From Arthrobacter_B sp038069765 (lineage in GTDB: Bacteria > Actinomycetota > Actinomycetes > Actinomycetales > Micrococcaceae): a DNA stretch of 64,000 nt. Below are positions 45,088 to 57,211 of this stretch, in pieces; position 1 is the stretch's first letter, and each line of letters begins with the position of its first letter. Both the position numbers and the translations under genes were made by a program. The stretch spans positions 62,001 to 126,000 of the forward strand of contig NZ_JBBPFS010000006.1 in NCBI RefSeq assembly GCF_038069765.1, written 5' to 3'. Under the pieces are notes generated by a model. That model worked only from the letters and a program-made list of their open reading frames with translations. It did not search any database and was not told the origin of the DNA.

Positions 45088-45573
45088 TTACTCGATGGAG
45101 GGCAGCGGAGTGCTGCCGCGCAGATAGTGCCGCCGGGCTGCACTGTTAATGAGGAAGCTGCGCCCGCTGGTCTGCACGGGTTCGATCCGGAGGAAATGGT
45201 TCTTTTCCCCGGCCTGCCAGGGGAACAGCGGAAGCTCCTCGGAAGCCAGGATGTCTTCAATGCTCTCCAGCTGCACGGCTCTGCCCTTCAGGACAACGCT
45301 CCAGGCCTTGCCGAGGCGGTCGTCATATCCGTCTACTTCGAAAGCGACCGCACCACCCTCAAGGGCGCCCGCGAGCTTCGTTCCCTCAGCCGTACGGAAA
45401 ATCACCGAACCCCTGTCCACGACAAAGTTAATCGGGAAAATCTCGGGATGCCGGTCGACTACCACGGCCAGCCGGCCGATGGCCGCTTGGCGGATGTAGT
45501 CCCAGCACTGGTTGGCCGTTAGTTCGGCGGGCTTCTCGGCAGGTGTTCCGGCATCATCTTTGATAGGCAACAT
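45088..45573 (-). CDS. Pyridoxamine 5'-phosphate oxidase-like flavin-binding protein
   Basis: 161 residues, split-barrel fold. CWDYIRQAAIGRLAVVVDRHPEIFPINFVVDRGSVIFRTAEGTKLAGALEG is the FMN-binding half seen in Rv1155-like and nitroimidazole-type proteins. VAFEVDGYDDRLGKAWSVVLKGRAVQL follows. It could bind FMN, F420 or haem, which sequence cannot tell. TAGACT, a -10-like hexamer, ends six bases before the ATG, suggesting a leaderless transcript. Co-transcribed with the HutD-like gene. Confidence 0.85.
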   Translation of the reverse strand: MLPIKDDAGTPAEKPAELTANQCWDYIRQAAIGRLAVVVDRHPEIFPINFVVDRGSVIFRTAEGTKLAGALEGGAVAFEVDGYDDRLGKAWSVVLKGRAVQLESIEDILASEELPLFPWQAGEKNHFLRIEPVQTSGRSFLINSAARRHYLRGSTPLPSIE

Positions 45574-45666
45574 GCCCTCAGTCTAGTTGCAGCGGCCAGC
45601 TTCGCCGGAAACCGGCGCTGCTCCCGGGATATGGTGCCGCCGGGGCCAGTGCCCCACAATGAGACG

Positions 45667-46134
45667 ATGAACCTCATCCTGAACATCATCTGGCTCCTGT
45701 TCGGCGGCATCTGGCTGGCACTGGGCTATGTGCTGGCCGGCATTGTCTGCTGCCTCCTGATTGTGACCATCCCGTTCGGCATAGCTTCGTTCCGGATCGC
45801 CGCCTACGCCTTCTGGCCGTTCGGCCGGACTGTGGTGGACCGCGGCGGATCTCCCGGGCTGCTGTCCACGGTCGGCAACGTGATCTGGCTGGTCGTGGCC
45901 GGCGTGTGGATCGCGGTGGGACACATCCTGACTGCCATTCCCATGTTCATCAGCATCATCGGCATTCCGCTCGGCATCGCAAACCTGAAGATGGTGCCGA
46001 TCTCCCTGATGCCGCTGGGCAAGGTCATTGTCCCGACCGGCCGTCCCGGGGTCACTCCGTACGGTGCGGCCGCTCCTTACGGGCAGGCGGGATCTTACAG
46101 TGCCGCGCCGGGATACGGCCAGTACCGCAGCTAG
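45667..46134 (+). CDS. YccF-domain membrane protein
   Basis: 155 residues with four hydrophobic segments in two YccF repeats: NIIWLLFGGIWLALGYVLAGIVCCLLIVTIPFGIASFRIAAYAFWPFGR and VIWLVVAGVWIAVGHILTAIPMFISIIGIPLGIANLKMVPISLMPLG. The C-terminal tail is Gly/Tyr-rich (APYGQAGSYSAAPGYGQY). Function unknown. The internal ATG at 45667 is chosen because the first YccF helix begins there. Confidence 0.87.
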   Translation: MNLILNIIWLLFGGIWLALGYVLAGIVCCLLIVTIPFGIASFRIAAYAFWPFGRTVVDRGGSPGLLSTVGNVIWLVVAGVWIAVGHILTAIPMFISIIGIPLGIANLKMVPISLMPLGKVIVPTGRPGVTPYGAAAPYGQAGSYSAAPGYGQYRS

Positions 46135-46142
46135 TTCCGCCG

Positions 46143-48116
46143 CTATCCGGCCGCTCCGTCCAGGAAGGCCTTCATGAGCGGACCGCCGGAGGTGGAGCCC
46201 AGTTCACCCTCGGCGACAAACACGGCCACGGCCAGGTCTCCTTGGAGTGCCACCACCCAGGCGTGCGTCCGCGGCGGTGTTTCGCTGCCGAACTCGGCGG
46301 TTCCGGTTTTCGCCAGCACCGGTTCGCCCGGGACATCCAGCAGCATGGCAGCGCCGCCCTCGGTCACCACGCCGCGCATCAGCTCACGCAGCGATGTTGC
46401 CTCCGCAGCGGTCAGGGATCCGGGGTCGGCGGCTTCCGCAGGCTCAGGCTCAGGCTCAGGGGCAGCGGAAGCCGACGGCGAAGTGCCGGTCTCCGCTGTC
46501 GCAGCAGAATCCGCGGCGGCGGCCGTGACCAGGACGGGAGCCACGCGTTCACCCTTTCCAACGGACGCGGCAGCAACGGCCATGGCCAGCGGCGAGGCCA
46601 GCAGCTCGCCCTGGCCGATCATGGAGGCGGCATGGTTGGTGCCTTCGGCGGTTTCCGGAACCGAACCGAAAAATGCCTCAGTACCGATGGGCTGTTCCAC
46701 GCCGATGCCCAGATCTGCGGCAGCGGCGGCCAGTGCCTCCTGGGGAACCGCATCCCGGGTGCTAATAAACGCGGTGTTGCAGGACTGGGCAAAGGCATCG
46801 CGCAGCGGAATGTCTCCGACAAAGGCTGCCGGATAGCTGCCGGCGTTGTTGAATTTGCGGCCGTCAACCATCAGCTCGGCCGGGCAGGACAGCACACTGT
46901 CAGGAGTGCTTCCCTGCCGGAGGAGCGCCAGGGAGGTGGCAATCTTAAAGGTGGATCCCGGCGGATACTGGCCCAGCAGAGCGGTCTGCTGCCCCTCGCT
47001 GCCGGGGCCGTTTGCCACGGTAAGAATTTCACCGGTGGACGGCCGGAGCGCCACGATGGCGGATGCTGAGGGCTCGTCCTCAAGCACCGATTCGGCGAGG
47101 GCCTGCAGCCTCGCGTCGAGGCTCGTCTTCAGCGGCGTTCCCGGTTTCGGGGCGGAGGTGAAGGCTTCCGAGGAGACTTCCCCGGCGGCATCCATCACCA
47201 TCACCGTGATTCCGTCCGTGCCCCTCAGCTGGGCATCGTACTGCTGCTGCAGTCCGGAAAGCCCGGCCTGGTCTCCGGCCGCCAGCACGCCGTCGGATTC
47301 CTCGATCAGTTCGGCGGTTGCTTCTCCCACCGAACCGAGGAGAGCGCGGGCGAAGGTGCGGGTGGGGGCAAGGGCCATGGTGGCCGGAAGTGCGACGGCG
47401 CCGGGGATTCCGGCGACCCGTTCCGGCAGATCCGGCTCTTCCTCGGCGCGGAGGGTAATGGCCTCCACGAAAGCTTCCGGGCCGGCGGCTTCGACGCTGG
47501 CGGTGTAGGCTGCCGGGTCCAGTTCCAGCAGTGTTGCGAGGGCAGCGGCAGAGGCGGCCTGGGCTGCCGCGTCGACCTTGGTCTTGTCGATCCCCGCACG
47601 GAAGACGCCGCGCTGGGTCACCAGTGCCTCATCGCCCGCGCCCAGGATGTCGGCGCGCGCGGCCGGCTCGCTGGTCCGGACAAGCCGCTGGTCATCCGAG
47701 AGGCCGGTGAAGAGGACAGCCGGTTCCCAGCGTGTCTGCCACGAATCGTCGTCGGCCCGTTCGAGCGGAGCAGTGGTCTCGTAGGTCCAGTCCGCGGTCT
47801 CATCCCGGTCGAAGTCCCAGGCATAGCTGAGGCGGGCCGTGGCGGCGTCGTCGCCGTCCTCCTGAACTCCGGCGACGGTGACGTCGGGCTCCACATCCCC
47901 CAGGCCGGCCAGGATTTCTTCAAGCTCTGTGCCAACATTCGCCGGATCGGTGTCGGCAAAGGAAAGCCCGGCGACATCCCGGGCGGCGATTCCCTTGGCC
48001 AGCGACTCGGCCGCGTCCTGCGGCGAGGGTTTGTCCTCCGAGCAGGAGACGAGCGTCAGTGCCAGGGCCGAAGCGGCCAGGACGGAAGTGATGGTGCGAA
48101 TTTTCCCCATCCGCAC
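46143..48116 (-). CDS. Penicillin-binding lipoprotein (class B transpeptidase)
   Basis: 657 residues. A lipoprotein signal ends in LTLVSC (C25). An NTF2-like MecA_N domain (about 30-145), a dimerisation region and the transpeptidase follow. Active-site motifs: STFK (388-391, nucleophile S388), SCN (445-447) and KTGT (603-606). It cross-links peptidoglycan. The MecA_N domain places it with PBP2a/PBP3-like enzymes, which sometimes have low beta-lactam affinity, but resistance cannot be judged from this. A Pro/Glu repeat (PEPEPEPAE) sits before the last motif. Confidence 0.92.
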   Translation of the reverse strand: MRMGKIRTITSVLAASALALTLVSCSEDKPSPQDAAESLAKGIAARDVAGLSFADTDPANVGTELEEILAGLGDVEPDVTVAGVQEDGDDAATARLSYAWDFDRDETADWTYETTAPLERADDDSWQTRWEPAVLFTGLSDDQRLVRTSEPAARADILGAGDEALVTQRGVFRAGIDKTKVDAAAQAASAAALATLLELDPAAYTASVEAAGPEAFVEAITLRAEEEPDLPERVAGIPGAVALPATMALAPTRTFARALLGSVGEATAELIEESDGVLAAGDQAGLSGLQQQYDAQLRGTDGITVMVMDAAGEVSSEAFTSAPKPGTPLKTSLDARLQALAESVLEDEPSASAIVALRPSTGEILTVANGPGSEGQQTALLGQYPPGSTFKIATSLALLRQGSTPDSVLSCPAELMVDGRKFNNAGSYPAAFVGDIPLRDAFAQSCNTAFISTRDAVPQEALAAAAADLGIGVEQPIGTEAFFGSVPETAEGTNHAASMIGQGELLASPLAMAVAAASVGKGERVAPVLVTAAAADSAATAETGTSPSASAAPEPEPEPAEAADPGSLTAAEATSLRELMRGVVTEGGAAMLLDVPGEPVLAKTGTAEFGSETPPRTHAWVVALQGDLAVAVFVAEGELGSTSGGPLMKAFLDGAAG

Positions 48117-48140
48117 AGAGTACCTGCGCTCCGGAAAAGA

Positions 48141-48189
48141 AACGCCGAAGGGGCGGCGGGAGTGTTTCCCCCACCGCCCCTTCGGCGTT
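48141..48189 (-). terminator. Terminator after the choline oxidase gene
   Basis: A perfect 16-bp inverted repeat (48141-48156 and 48174-48189). Read on the minus strand it is followed by TCTTTTCC. It ends the bet/cod operon upstream of the penicillin-binding protein gene. Confidence 0.85.
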
Positions 48190-48207
48190 CCCTGCTGGCT
48201 GCCGGTC

Positions 48208-49779
48208 TTATGACCTGCGCGCAGCCTTGATCAGGTCCGCGCAGCGTTCACCGATCATCATGGTGGTGATGTTCGGGTTGACGGTAACCAGCTCAGGCAT
48301 CACCGACGCATCGGCGACCCGCAAACCGGTGACTCCCTTGACCCGCAGCTGCGGATCCAGCGGCGACATCACGTCTTCGGCAGCTCCCATCCGGACGGTG
48401 CCGGCCGGGTGGTACACCGTGTTGTGGGTCTTTTTGATGTACTCGGTGATTTGTTCATCCGTTTGTACGTCTTTGCCCGGGTACAGTTCCTCGCCGGCCC
48501 ATTCCGCCATGGCCGGCTGGGAGACAATTTCGCGGGCTTTCCTGATCCCTGCCACCATGACCCGCAGGTCATGCGGGTCCGTGAAGTAGCGCGGATCCAC
48601 CATCGGCTTGTCCCGGAAGTCCCGGCTGCGCAGCCGGACGGTGCCGCGGGAGCGGGCGTGCGTGACGTTCGGGGTCAGGCAGAAACCGTTCTCCGTGGTG
48701 GGGTATCCGTGCCGCAGGGTGTGCATATCAAACGGCACCGCCCCGTAATGGAACATCAGGTCCGGCCGGTCCAGTCCCTCTTCGGTGGGAGTGAAAATCC
48801 CGATTTCCCACCACTGGGTGGAGGTTTCGGGCATCGGCTTTTTGGCCTCCCACTGAATCACGCCCTCGGGGTGGTCCTGCAGGTTGGATCCGACGCCGGG
48901 GGAGTCCACCCGGACCGGTACGCCGCGCTCCACAAGGTGCTCCGCGGGGCCGATGCCGGAGAGCATCAGCAGCTTGGGGGAGTCGATCGCGCCGGCGGCG
49001 ACCACTGTCTCGATCCGGGCCCGCAGCGTGTGGGCCCGGCCAAACGGATTGTTCACGACGGCGACGCCGGTGCAGCGGTTGGCCTCATCGAAGGTCAGTT
49101 CCTTCGCCAGGACACCGGTGAGGAGGGTGAAGTTCTCCCGCTCCATGATCGGATGAATGTAGGAGACCGAGGATGAGGACCGGGTGCCGTCGGCGCGGCG
49201 GTTGAGCTGGAAGAAGTTCGCTCCGTTGATCACCGTCTCGCCGGTGTTGAACTTCACGCGCGGAATGCCGGCCTGCTCGCAGGCATCCAGCAGCGCCACC
49301 CCGCACGGGTCCGCCGGGGGAATGTTCATCAGGTGCACGGGGCCGGAGTCTCCGTGGTGCGGGGCCTCCGGGCCGGCGTCCTCGTTGGACTCCAGCCGCT
49401 TGTACAGGGCGAAAGCCGTTTCCGCGTTCCAGCCCTCGGCCCCGAACTTGGCCTCCCACTCGTCGATGTCCTCGCGCGGGGCCCAGAAGGCGATGCAGGA
49501 GTTGTGGCTGGAGCAGCCGCCCATCACCTTGGCGCGGGCGTGGCGCATGAAGGAGTTGCCGTTTTCCTGCGGTTCAATCTGGTAGTCCCAGTCATAGCCG
49601 GATTCGAGCAGTTCCATCCAGCGGTTCAGCTGGAGGATTACCTCTTCGCCGCGGTCATCGGGGCCGGCCTCAACCAGCGCCACCTCGACGTCGGGGTCCT
49701 CGCTCAGCCGGGCGGCCACAGCCGCGCCGGCGGAGCCGCCGCCCACCACGATGTAGTCGAATTCGGTCTTTTCAGCCAT
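48208..49779 (-). CDS. codA: Choline oxidase
   Basis: 523 residues, GMC flavoprotein. From memory it matches Arthrobacter globiformis choline oxidase almost throughout. FAD site VVGGGSAGAA (11-20). The His that bonds covalently to FAD is H92 in SSHNS, with S94 beside it. Catalytic E305, H344, H457 and N501 occupy the positions of E312, H351, H466 and N510 in that enzyme. It oxidises choline via betaine aldehyde to glycine betaine, reducing O2 to H2O2. The N-terminus is seven residues shorter and the C-terminal tail is missing. Last gene of betT-betB-codA. Confidence 0.93.
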   Translation of the reverse strand: MAEKTEFDYIVVGGGSAGAAVAARLSEDPDVEVALVEAGPDDRGEEVILQLNRWMELLESGYDWDYQIEPQENGNSFMRHARAKVMGGCSSHNSCIAFWAPREDIDEWEAKFGAEGWNAETAFALYKRLESNEDAGPEAPHHGDSGPVHLMNIPPADPCGVALLDACEQAGIPRVKFNTGETVINGANFFQLNRRADGTRSSSSVSYIHPIMERENFTLLTGVLAKELTFDEANRCTGVAVVNNPFGRAHTLRARIETVVAAGAIDSPKLLMLSGIGPAEHLVERGVPVRVDSPGVGSNLQDHPEGVIQWEAKKPMPETSTQWWEIGIFTPTEEGLDRPDLMFHYGAVPFDMHTLRHGYPTTENGFCLTPNVTHARSRGTVRLRSRDFRDKPMVDPRYFTDPHDLRVMVAGIRKAREIVSQPAMAEWAGEELYPGKDVQTDEQITEYIKKTHNTVYHPAGTVRMGAAEDVMSPLDPQLRVKGVTGLRVADASVMPELVTVNPNITTMMIGERCADLIKAARRS

Positions 49780-49785
49780 GTAGCC

Positions 49786-51270
49786 CTAGGCCTTTCCGTG
49801 ATCGGTGAACCAGCCGGTCACCTGCGGGTTGATGTTCTGGTAAATGTGCTTGGCTTCCTGGTATTCACCGAGCCCGGTGGGTCCGAGCTCGCGGCCGATG
49901 CCGGACTGGCCGTATCCGCCCCATTCGGCCTGCGGCAGGTAGGGATGGAAATCGTTGATCCATACGGTTCCGGCGCGCATCCGCCGGGCCACGCGCTGGC
50001 TCTTGCCGGCGTCGGAGGTCCAGACGGCTCCGGCCAGTCCGTAGTCGGTGTCATTGGCGAGTTTCACGGCCTCGGCTTCGCCGTTGAACGTCTCCACCGC
50101 GACTATGGGGCCGAAGGCCTCGTCCTTAAGAGCAGCAGTGCCGCTGTCCACGTTGTCCAGCACGGTGGGAGCGTAGTAGAAGCCCTTCTCCAGCTCCCCG
50201 GTGCCCCAGGTGCCGCCGCAGCGGATGCGGGCGCCTTCCTCGACGGCCTTGTTCACGTACGCGGTGACCTTGTCGCGGTGGGCCGCGGAGATCAGCGGGC
50301 CGGTTTCGGTGTCCGCGTCGAACGGGCCGCCCATCCGGATCATTTCGGCGCGGCGTGCCAGTTCGGCCACGAACCGTTCGGCGATCGGTTCCTCCACGAG
50401 GAGCCGGGCTCCGGCGGAGCAGACCTGGCCGGAGTGGACAAAGGCGGCGTTGAGGGCGTTGTCCAGTGCGGCGTCGAAGTCTGCATCGGCGAAGATGATG
50501 TTGGGGTTCTTGCCGCCCAGCTCCAGGGCGACCTTCTTGACCGTCTTGGCGGCGGAAGCGGCAATCACCTTGCCCGTGGCCACGCCGCCGGTGAAGGAGA
50601 CCAGGTCCACGTCCGGGGACTCGGAGAGCGGCGCGCCGGCAACTGCCCCCGCCCCGAGCACGAGGTTGGCGACACCGCGGGGCAGGCCGAGTTCCTCCAG
50701 CACCTGCATCATCAGGATGGAGGTGTGCGGGGTCAGCTCGGAGGGCTTGAGGATGAAGGTGCAGCCGGCGGCCAGGGCCGGGGCAATCTTCCAGGCTGCC
50801 TGCAGCAAAGGATAGTTCCAGGGAGCAATCAGCCCGCAGACGCCCACGGGCTCGTACTCAATGCGGCTGACGACGTCGTTGTTGCCGGCGTCGACAATCC
50901 GGCCGGCATTGGAACCGGCGATCTTGCCGAAGTAGGTGAAGCAGGCAGCGATGTCGTCCATGTCGATTTCGCTTTCCACCAGGCGCTTGCCGGTGTCCCT
51001 GGTTTCGGCCAGGGCAAATTCATCCTTGCGTTCCTTCAGCCTGGCGGCGACCTTCAGCAGGAAGTCTCCACGCTCCGGTGCGGGCACGCCGGCCCATTCC
51101 CCGCGGTCCCAGGCGGCCTTGGCGGCGGCGATGGCTTTTTCCGTGTCTTCCCGCGTTGCTTCGGAGACCGCGCCTACGAATTCTCCGTCCGCAGGATTGT
51201 GGATCTCACGGGTGCCTCCGTCGGATGCGGGCACCCACGCTCCGTCAATGAACAGTGTGGCGGTTGTCAT
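49786..51270 (-). CDS. betB: Betaine aldehyde dehydrogenase
   Basis: 494 residues, NAD(P)-dependent aldehyde dehydrogenase. Catalytic C284 in GQVCSAGARL, general base E250 in ALELGGKNP, and NAD-loop FTGGVATGK. IAPWNYPLLQAAWKIAPALAAGCTFILKPSE is typical of the BetB group. It turns betaine aldehyde into glycine betaine. CodA can do this step as well, so BetB probably prevents loss of toxic aldehyde. Overlaps betT by four bases; codA follows after six. Confidence 0.92.
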   Translation of the reverse strand: MTTATLFIDGAWVPASDGGTREIHNPADGEFVGAVSEATREDTEKAIAAAKAAWDRGEWAGVPAPERGDFLLKVAARLKERKDEFALAETRDTGKRLVESEIDMDDIAACFTYFGKIAGSNAGRIVDAGNNDVVSRIEYEPVGVCGLIAPWNYPLLQAAWKIAPALAAGCTFILKPSELTPHTSILMMQVLEELGLPRGVANLVLGAGAVAGAPLSESPDVDLVSFTGGVATGKVIAASAAKTVKKVALELGGKNPNIIFADADFDAALDNALNAAFVHSGQVCSAGARLLVEEPIAERFVAELARRAEMIRMGGPFDADTETGPLISAAHRDKVTAYVNKAVEEGARIRCGGTWGTGELEKGFYYAPTVLDNVDSGTAALKDEAFGPIVAVETFNGEAEAVKLANDTDYGLAGAVWTSDAGKSQRVARRMRAGTVWINDFHPYLPQAEWGGYGQSGIGRELGPTGLGEYQEAKHIYQNINPQVTGWFTDHGKA

Positions 51271-53375
51271 GCTCGTCCCTCCTCGCTGAGAAAATCAGCT
51301 TCCCAGTTATCTTTTGGAACCTGGTCCTCCGCGATGGAGGTATTGCCCGGCACCTCACGGTTGAGGTGCAGGAATTCCAGGTGGGTTTCGTAGTGGTCCA
51401 GGACATCGGTGATGACCTGTTCCTTGGTGTAGCCCATGAGGTCGTAGCCGTGGCTGCCCTCAAGGGAAAAGACCTCCATACGGAAGTACTTGCTGTCCGC
51501 CGACGCGTTGCTGGCGTAGGACGGGGTGTCGTACTGCACGGGGTAGATCTGGTATTTGAAACCGCGCTCCTCCGCCATGCCCACCTGCAGGTCCAGGTGG
51601 TGGATGCCGTGCGGGGCCACCTCGCCCTCGCAGAGCACGACGTCGGCGCCGCGTTCCTGAAGTTCGTCATGGACTTCCTGCAGCGCCGGCCGCGCCACGG
51701 TCTGCAGGAACCGCTCCGCGGCACGGGGTCCGGGATAGGTCATGACGCGGGAGAGCCGCTGGCGCCAGCTGCGGCCGCTGCGGGTGTCCAGGCTGCGGCC
51801 GGCGATGATGCCCGGCAGCGAAGCGCGGTAACTGTCCGTCAGCGAGTTTTCCACGCGCAGGGCCTTGTAGACGCCGAGCATGATGAACAGCAGCAGGATG
51901 GACAGCGGCAGGCCCATGATGATGGTGGCGTTTTGCAGGGTGGTCACTCCGCCCACCATGAGCATCGCCAGGGTCAGCAGGCCGGTGACCACTGACCAGA
52001 AGACGCGCAGCCACTTGGGCCCGTCGGAGTCGGCGTCCTTGAGGTGCGAGGTGAAATTGGCCATGACCAGGGCGCCGGAGTCGGCGGAGGTCACGTAGAA
52101 CAGCAGGCCGGTGAAGGTGGCGACGGCGGCCGTCACCGGAGCCCACGGGTACTGCTCGAGCAGCCCGTAGAAGGCACGTTCCGGCTGGTTCATGGCAACC
52201 TCGCCGAAGGCCGCATTGCCGCCGATGACCAGGTCCAGGGCTGAGTTCCCGAAGATGGAAATCCACAGCAGGATGAAGGCGAACGGAACGATCATGGTGC
52301 CGAGCACAAACTGGCGGATGGTGCGGCCCCGGGAAATGCGGGCGAGGAACAGGCCCACGAACGGTGCCCATGCAATCCACCAGGCCCAGAAGAACAAGGT
52401 CCAGGAACTCAGCCATTCATCCGGCCGGTCATAGGCCATGGTGTCCATGGTCATTGCCGGAAAACGGCTGAGGACGTCGCCGGTGTTCTGCACGATTCCG
52501 TCCAGCAGGAAATTGGTCTTGCCCGCAATCAGCACAAAGAGCATCAGTCCGACGGCGAGAATGACGTTGAGCTCCGAGAGCCGGCGGATGCCCTTTTCCA
52601 CGCCGGAGACCACGGAGATGGTGGCCATGACGACGGACAGGGCAATCAGGGCTATCTGCACGGTGAGGTTTTCCGGCAGGCCGAACATGAAGCTCAGTCC
52701 GTAGTTTAACTGGACCACACCGATGCCGAGCGAGGTGGCAATGCCGAAGATGGTGCCGAGCAGGGCGGCAATGTCCACGCCGTGGCCGATGGGTCCCTCG
52801 ATCTTCTTGCCGAAGATCGGGTAGAGGGCGGAGCGGATGCTCAGCGGCAGGTTGTGCCGGTAGGCGAAGTACCCCAGTGCCAGGCCCATCAGGGCATACA
52901 GCGCCCACCCGGTAATGCCGTAGTGGAACAGGGTCAGGACCAGGGCCTGCCGCGCGGCTTCCGCTGTGGCGCCGTCGCCGGTTGGGGGCGCAAGGTACTG
53001 GGTGACCGGCTCCGACACCGAAAAGAACATCAGGTCGATGCCGATGCCGGCTGCGAAGAGCATCGCGGCCCAGGTGAAGACGCCGAACTGCGGTTTGGAA
53101 TGGTCCGGGCCGAGTTTCGTTTTGCCTACCCGGGACAGGGCGGTAACCAGGACAAAGACCACGACCAGGCTGACTACCAGGAAGTAGTACCAGCCCATGT
53201 TGGCCGACACCCAGCCCACCATCGAGCCAATGACGGACTCGGCGTTCTCGGTGGCCAGCATGGCCCAGAGGGCGATGGCAAGGATGCCTGCGGCAGACCC
53301 GACAAAGACCGTTCTGTTAACCCTGGTCCGTGGTTCGGCGACTTCCGCCGCGTCCGGTTCCGCAAGTTTGGCCAC
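51267..53375 (-). CDS. betT: BCCT-family choline transporter BetT
   Basis: 702 residues from the GTG at 53375, which has GAAGGA nine bases upstream. A TTG three codons earlier touches that site. Twelve helices carry the BCCT signature WTLFFWAWWIAWAPFVGLFLARISRGRTIRQFV. About 180 C-terminal residues form a cytoplasmic domain, as in long BetT proteins where it senses osmotic stress. Imports choline with Na+ or H+. Heads the bet/cod operon. Confidence 0.92.
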   Translation of the reverse strand: MAKLAEPDAAEVAEPRTRVNRTVFVGSAAGILAIALWAMLATENAESVIGSMVGWVSANMGWYYFLVVSLVVVFVLVTALSRVGKTKLGPDHSKPQFGVFTWAAMLFAAGIGIDLMFFSVSEPVTQYLAPPTGDGATAEAARQALVLTLFHYGITGWALYALMGLALGYFAYRHNLPLSIRSALYPIFGKKIEGPIGHGVDIAALLGTIFGIATSLGIGVVQLNYGLSFMFGLPENLTVQIALIALSVVMATISVVSGVEKGIRRLSELNVILAVGLMLFVLIAGKTNFLLDGIVQNTGDVLSRFPAMTMDTMAYDRPDEWLSSWTLFFWAWWIAWAPFVGLFLARISRGRTIRQFVLGTMIVPFAFILLWISIFGNSALDLVIGGNAAFGEVAMNQPERAFYGLLEQYPWAPVTAAVATFTGLLFYVTSADSGALVMANFTSHLKDADSDGPKWLRVFWSVVTGLLTLAMLMVGGVTTLQNATIIMGLPLSILLLFIMLGVYKALRVENSLTDSYRASLPGIIAGRSLDTRSGRSWRQRLSRVMTYPGPRAAERFLQTVARPALQEVHDELQERGADVVLCEGEVAPHGIHHLDLQVGMAEERGFKYQIYPVQYDTPSYASNASADSKYFRMEVFSLEGSHGYDLMGYTKEQVITDVLDHYETHLEFLHLNREVPGNTSIAEDQVPKDNWEADFLSEEGRA

Positions 53376-53748
53376 TTTGATCAATCCTTCGGGTTGCTGG
53401 AGGTGTTCCCGCTCCGGCCGCCGGCAGTTTCAAAGCAGCGCCGGCAACGCACAGTTCCAGTCTGACAAGGCACGAAGGAACTGCGGGGGGCTCCTGAAGG
53501 AGCGGGAACCGAGGCAATATGAACTTATCAAACACGATTTAATGGCTCCGATTTCAGTGACTCCCATCACGAACCTGCATCTCAGCGTACCTGTGCACCG
53601 CGGATTTTCCCTGCTACCGTTTTCGGAAAGAGGCTGCCTGCGGCCCTGACCACAACTCGCTTCCACTGATCCTGCTGACGGCCACTCGGCGTCGACGGCC
53701 GCTGGAGGACCCGGAACTGGTGGCCGGTTGTTCTACAGAGGAGTGGAA
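53376..53748. other. Intergenic region between betT and the SRPBCC gene
   Basis: 373 bases, divergent promoters expected. An inverted repeat pairs CAGTTCC with GGAACTG around 53452-53486, and GCTCCTGAAGGAGC is a short palindrome near 53490-53503. Either could be an operator for choline control. No convincing promoter hexamers or open frame of interest were found. Confidence 0.4.
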
Positions 53749-54360
53749 ATGATGTCCGAAGAGAAGTCCGCGCTTACGCAAACCGAGCGAACCTTCGGCC
53801 GCCGCCAGATCCAGGCGGGCCACGCGCTCATGATGTTGATTTCGCGGGCCATACCCCACCCGATCGGTGAAGTGTGGGCGGCTGTCACTGATCCCGACCG
53901 GCTGGAACAGTACGTGGGCCGGCCCGAAGGCGACCTGAGGCGGGGCGGCACGTACGAGCTGCCCGACGGCACCCGCGGAGACATCCTCCGCTGCGATCCG
54001 CCCCGGATGCTGACCCTCTCGGTGCAGCGCCCCGGAGGGCACTCGGCGGAGCTGGAGCTGCATCTGACCGCCGAGGATTCCCGTACGCGCATCGATCTGA
54101 AGTACGCGTCCGTCCGCAAGGGGTTTGTGCTGATCGATGCCGCTTCCGGCGAGTGGGCGGCGGGTCCGGGATGGGAATTCTTCCTCGACAGCCTCTCTGA
54201 CTTCCTGAACGGGGAGAATCCTGAAGAGCCGCTGGGCATCATCGGCTGGCGGACGTTCGAGGGAGAGCAGCTGGGCCTGTACCAGGCACGGAATGCCGAA
54301 TGGGAAAAGGTAAAAGCCGACTGGGACCACGAGCACGAGGCCACTCCCGGCCCCTCCTGA
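53749..54360 (+). CDS. SRPBCC (AHSA1-like) protein
   Basis: 203 residues from the first of two ATG codons, with GAGGAG seven to eight bases upstream. The START/Bet v1-like fold of the AHSA1 type is seen in ISRAIPHPIGEVWAAVTDPDRLEQYVGRPEGDLRRGGTYELPDG and GWEFFLDSLSDFLNGENPEE. It would bind a small hydrophobic ligand or a chaperone. Its partner is unknown. It lies just before clpB but has its own terminator. Confidence 0.85.
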   Translation: MMSEEKSALTQTERTFGRRQIQAGHALMMLISRAIPHPIGEVWAAVTDPDRLEQYVGRPEGDLRRGGTYELPDGTRGDILRCDPPRMLTLSVQRPGGHSAELELHLTAEDSRTRIDLKYASVRKGFVLIDAASGEWAAGPGWEFFLDSLSDFLNGENPEEPLGIIGWRTFEGEQLGLYQARNAEWEKVKADWDHEHEATPGPS

Positions 54361-54385
54361 TGTTCTTCCCGGGGCCCTTCTTTTT
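54349..54385 (+). terminator. Terminator after the SRPBCC gene
   Basis: GGCCCC (54349-54354) pairs with GGGGCC (54371-54376), followed by a T-rich tail TTCTTTTT. The left arm lies within the last codons of the gene. Confidence 0.65.
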
Positions 54386-54421
54386 AAGAGCCTTCACAGG
54401 CGCTGAAAGCCTGTGGATAAC

Positions 54422-54454
54422 TTTACATCCTAAGTTGAGCGGATTAGACTCAAG
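54422..54454 (+). promoter_or_regulatory. clpB promoter with HspR (HAIR) operator
   Basis: TTTACA (54422-54427), 17-base spacer and TAGACT (54445-54450) form a good sigma-A-type promoter. GTTGAGC-N7-ACTCAAG (54434-54454) covers its -10 and matches the HAIR consensus in all but two bases. HspR bound here would block clpB until heat shock. Confidence 0.88.
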
Positions 54455-54541
54455 TTTGTTGCGTCCGGACGGGTGATACCTGCGTGGAGCCGCGCTCCGG
54501 AAGCCGGGAAGCCACGTTGTTGAGGTTGGAAGGAGCCCGTA

Positions 54542-57172
<2,631 letters not shown>

Positions 57173-57211
57173 CGCGCTTCCTGCCGGGGCCCGGCCAGGG
57201 GCTGCGCCGAC

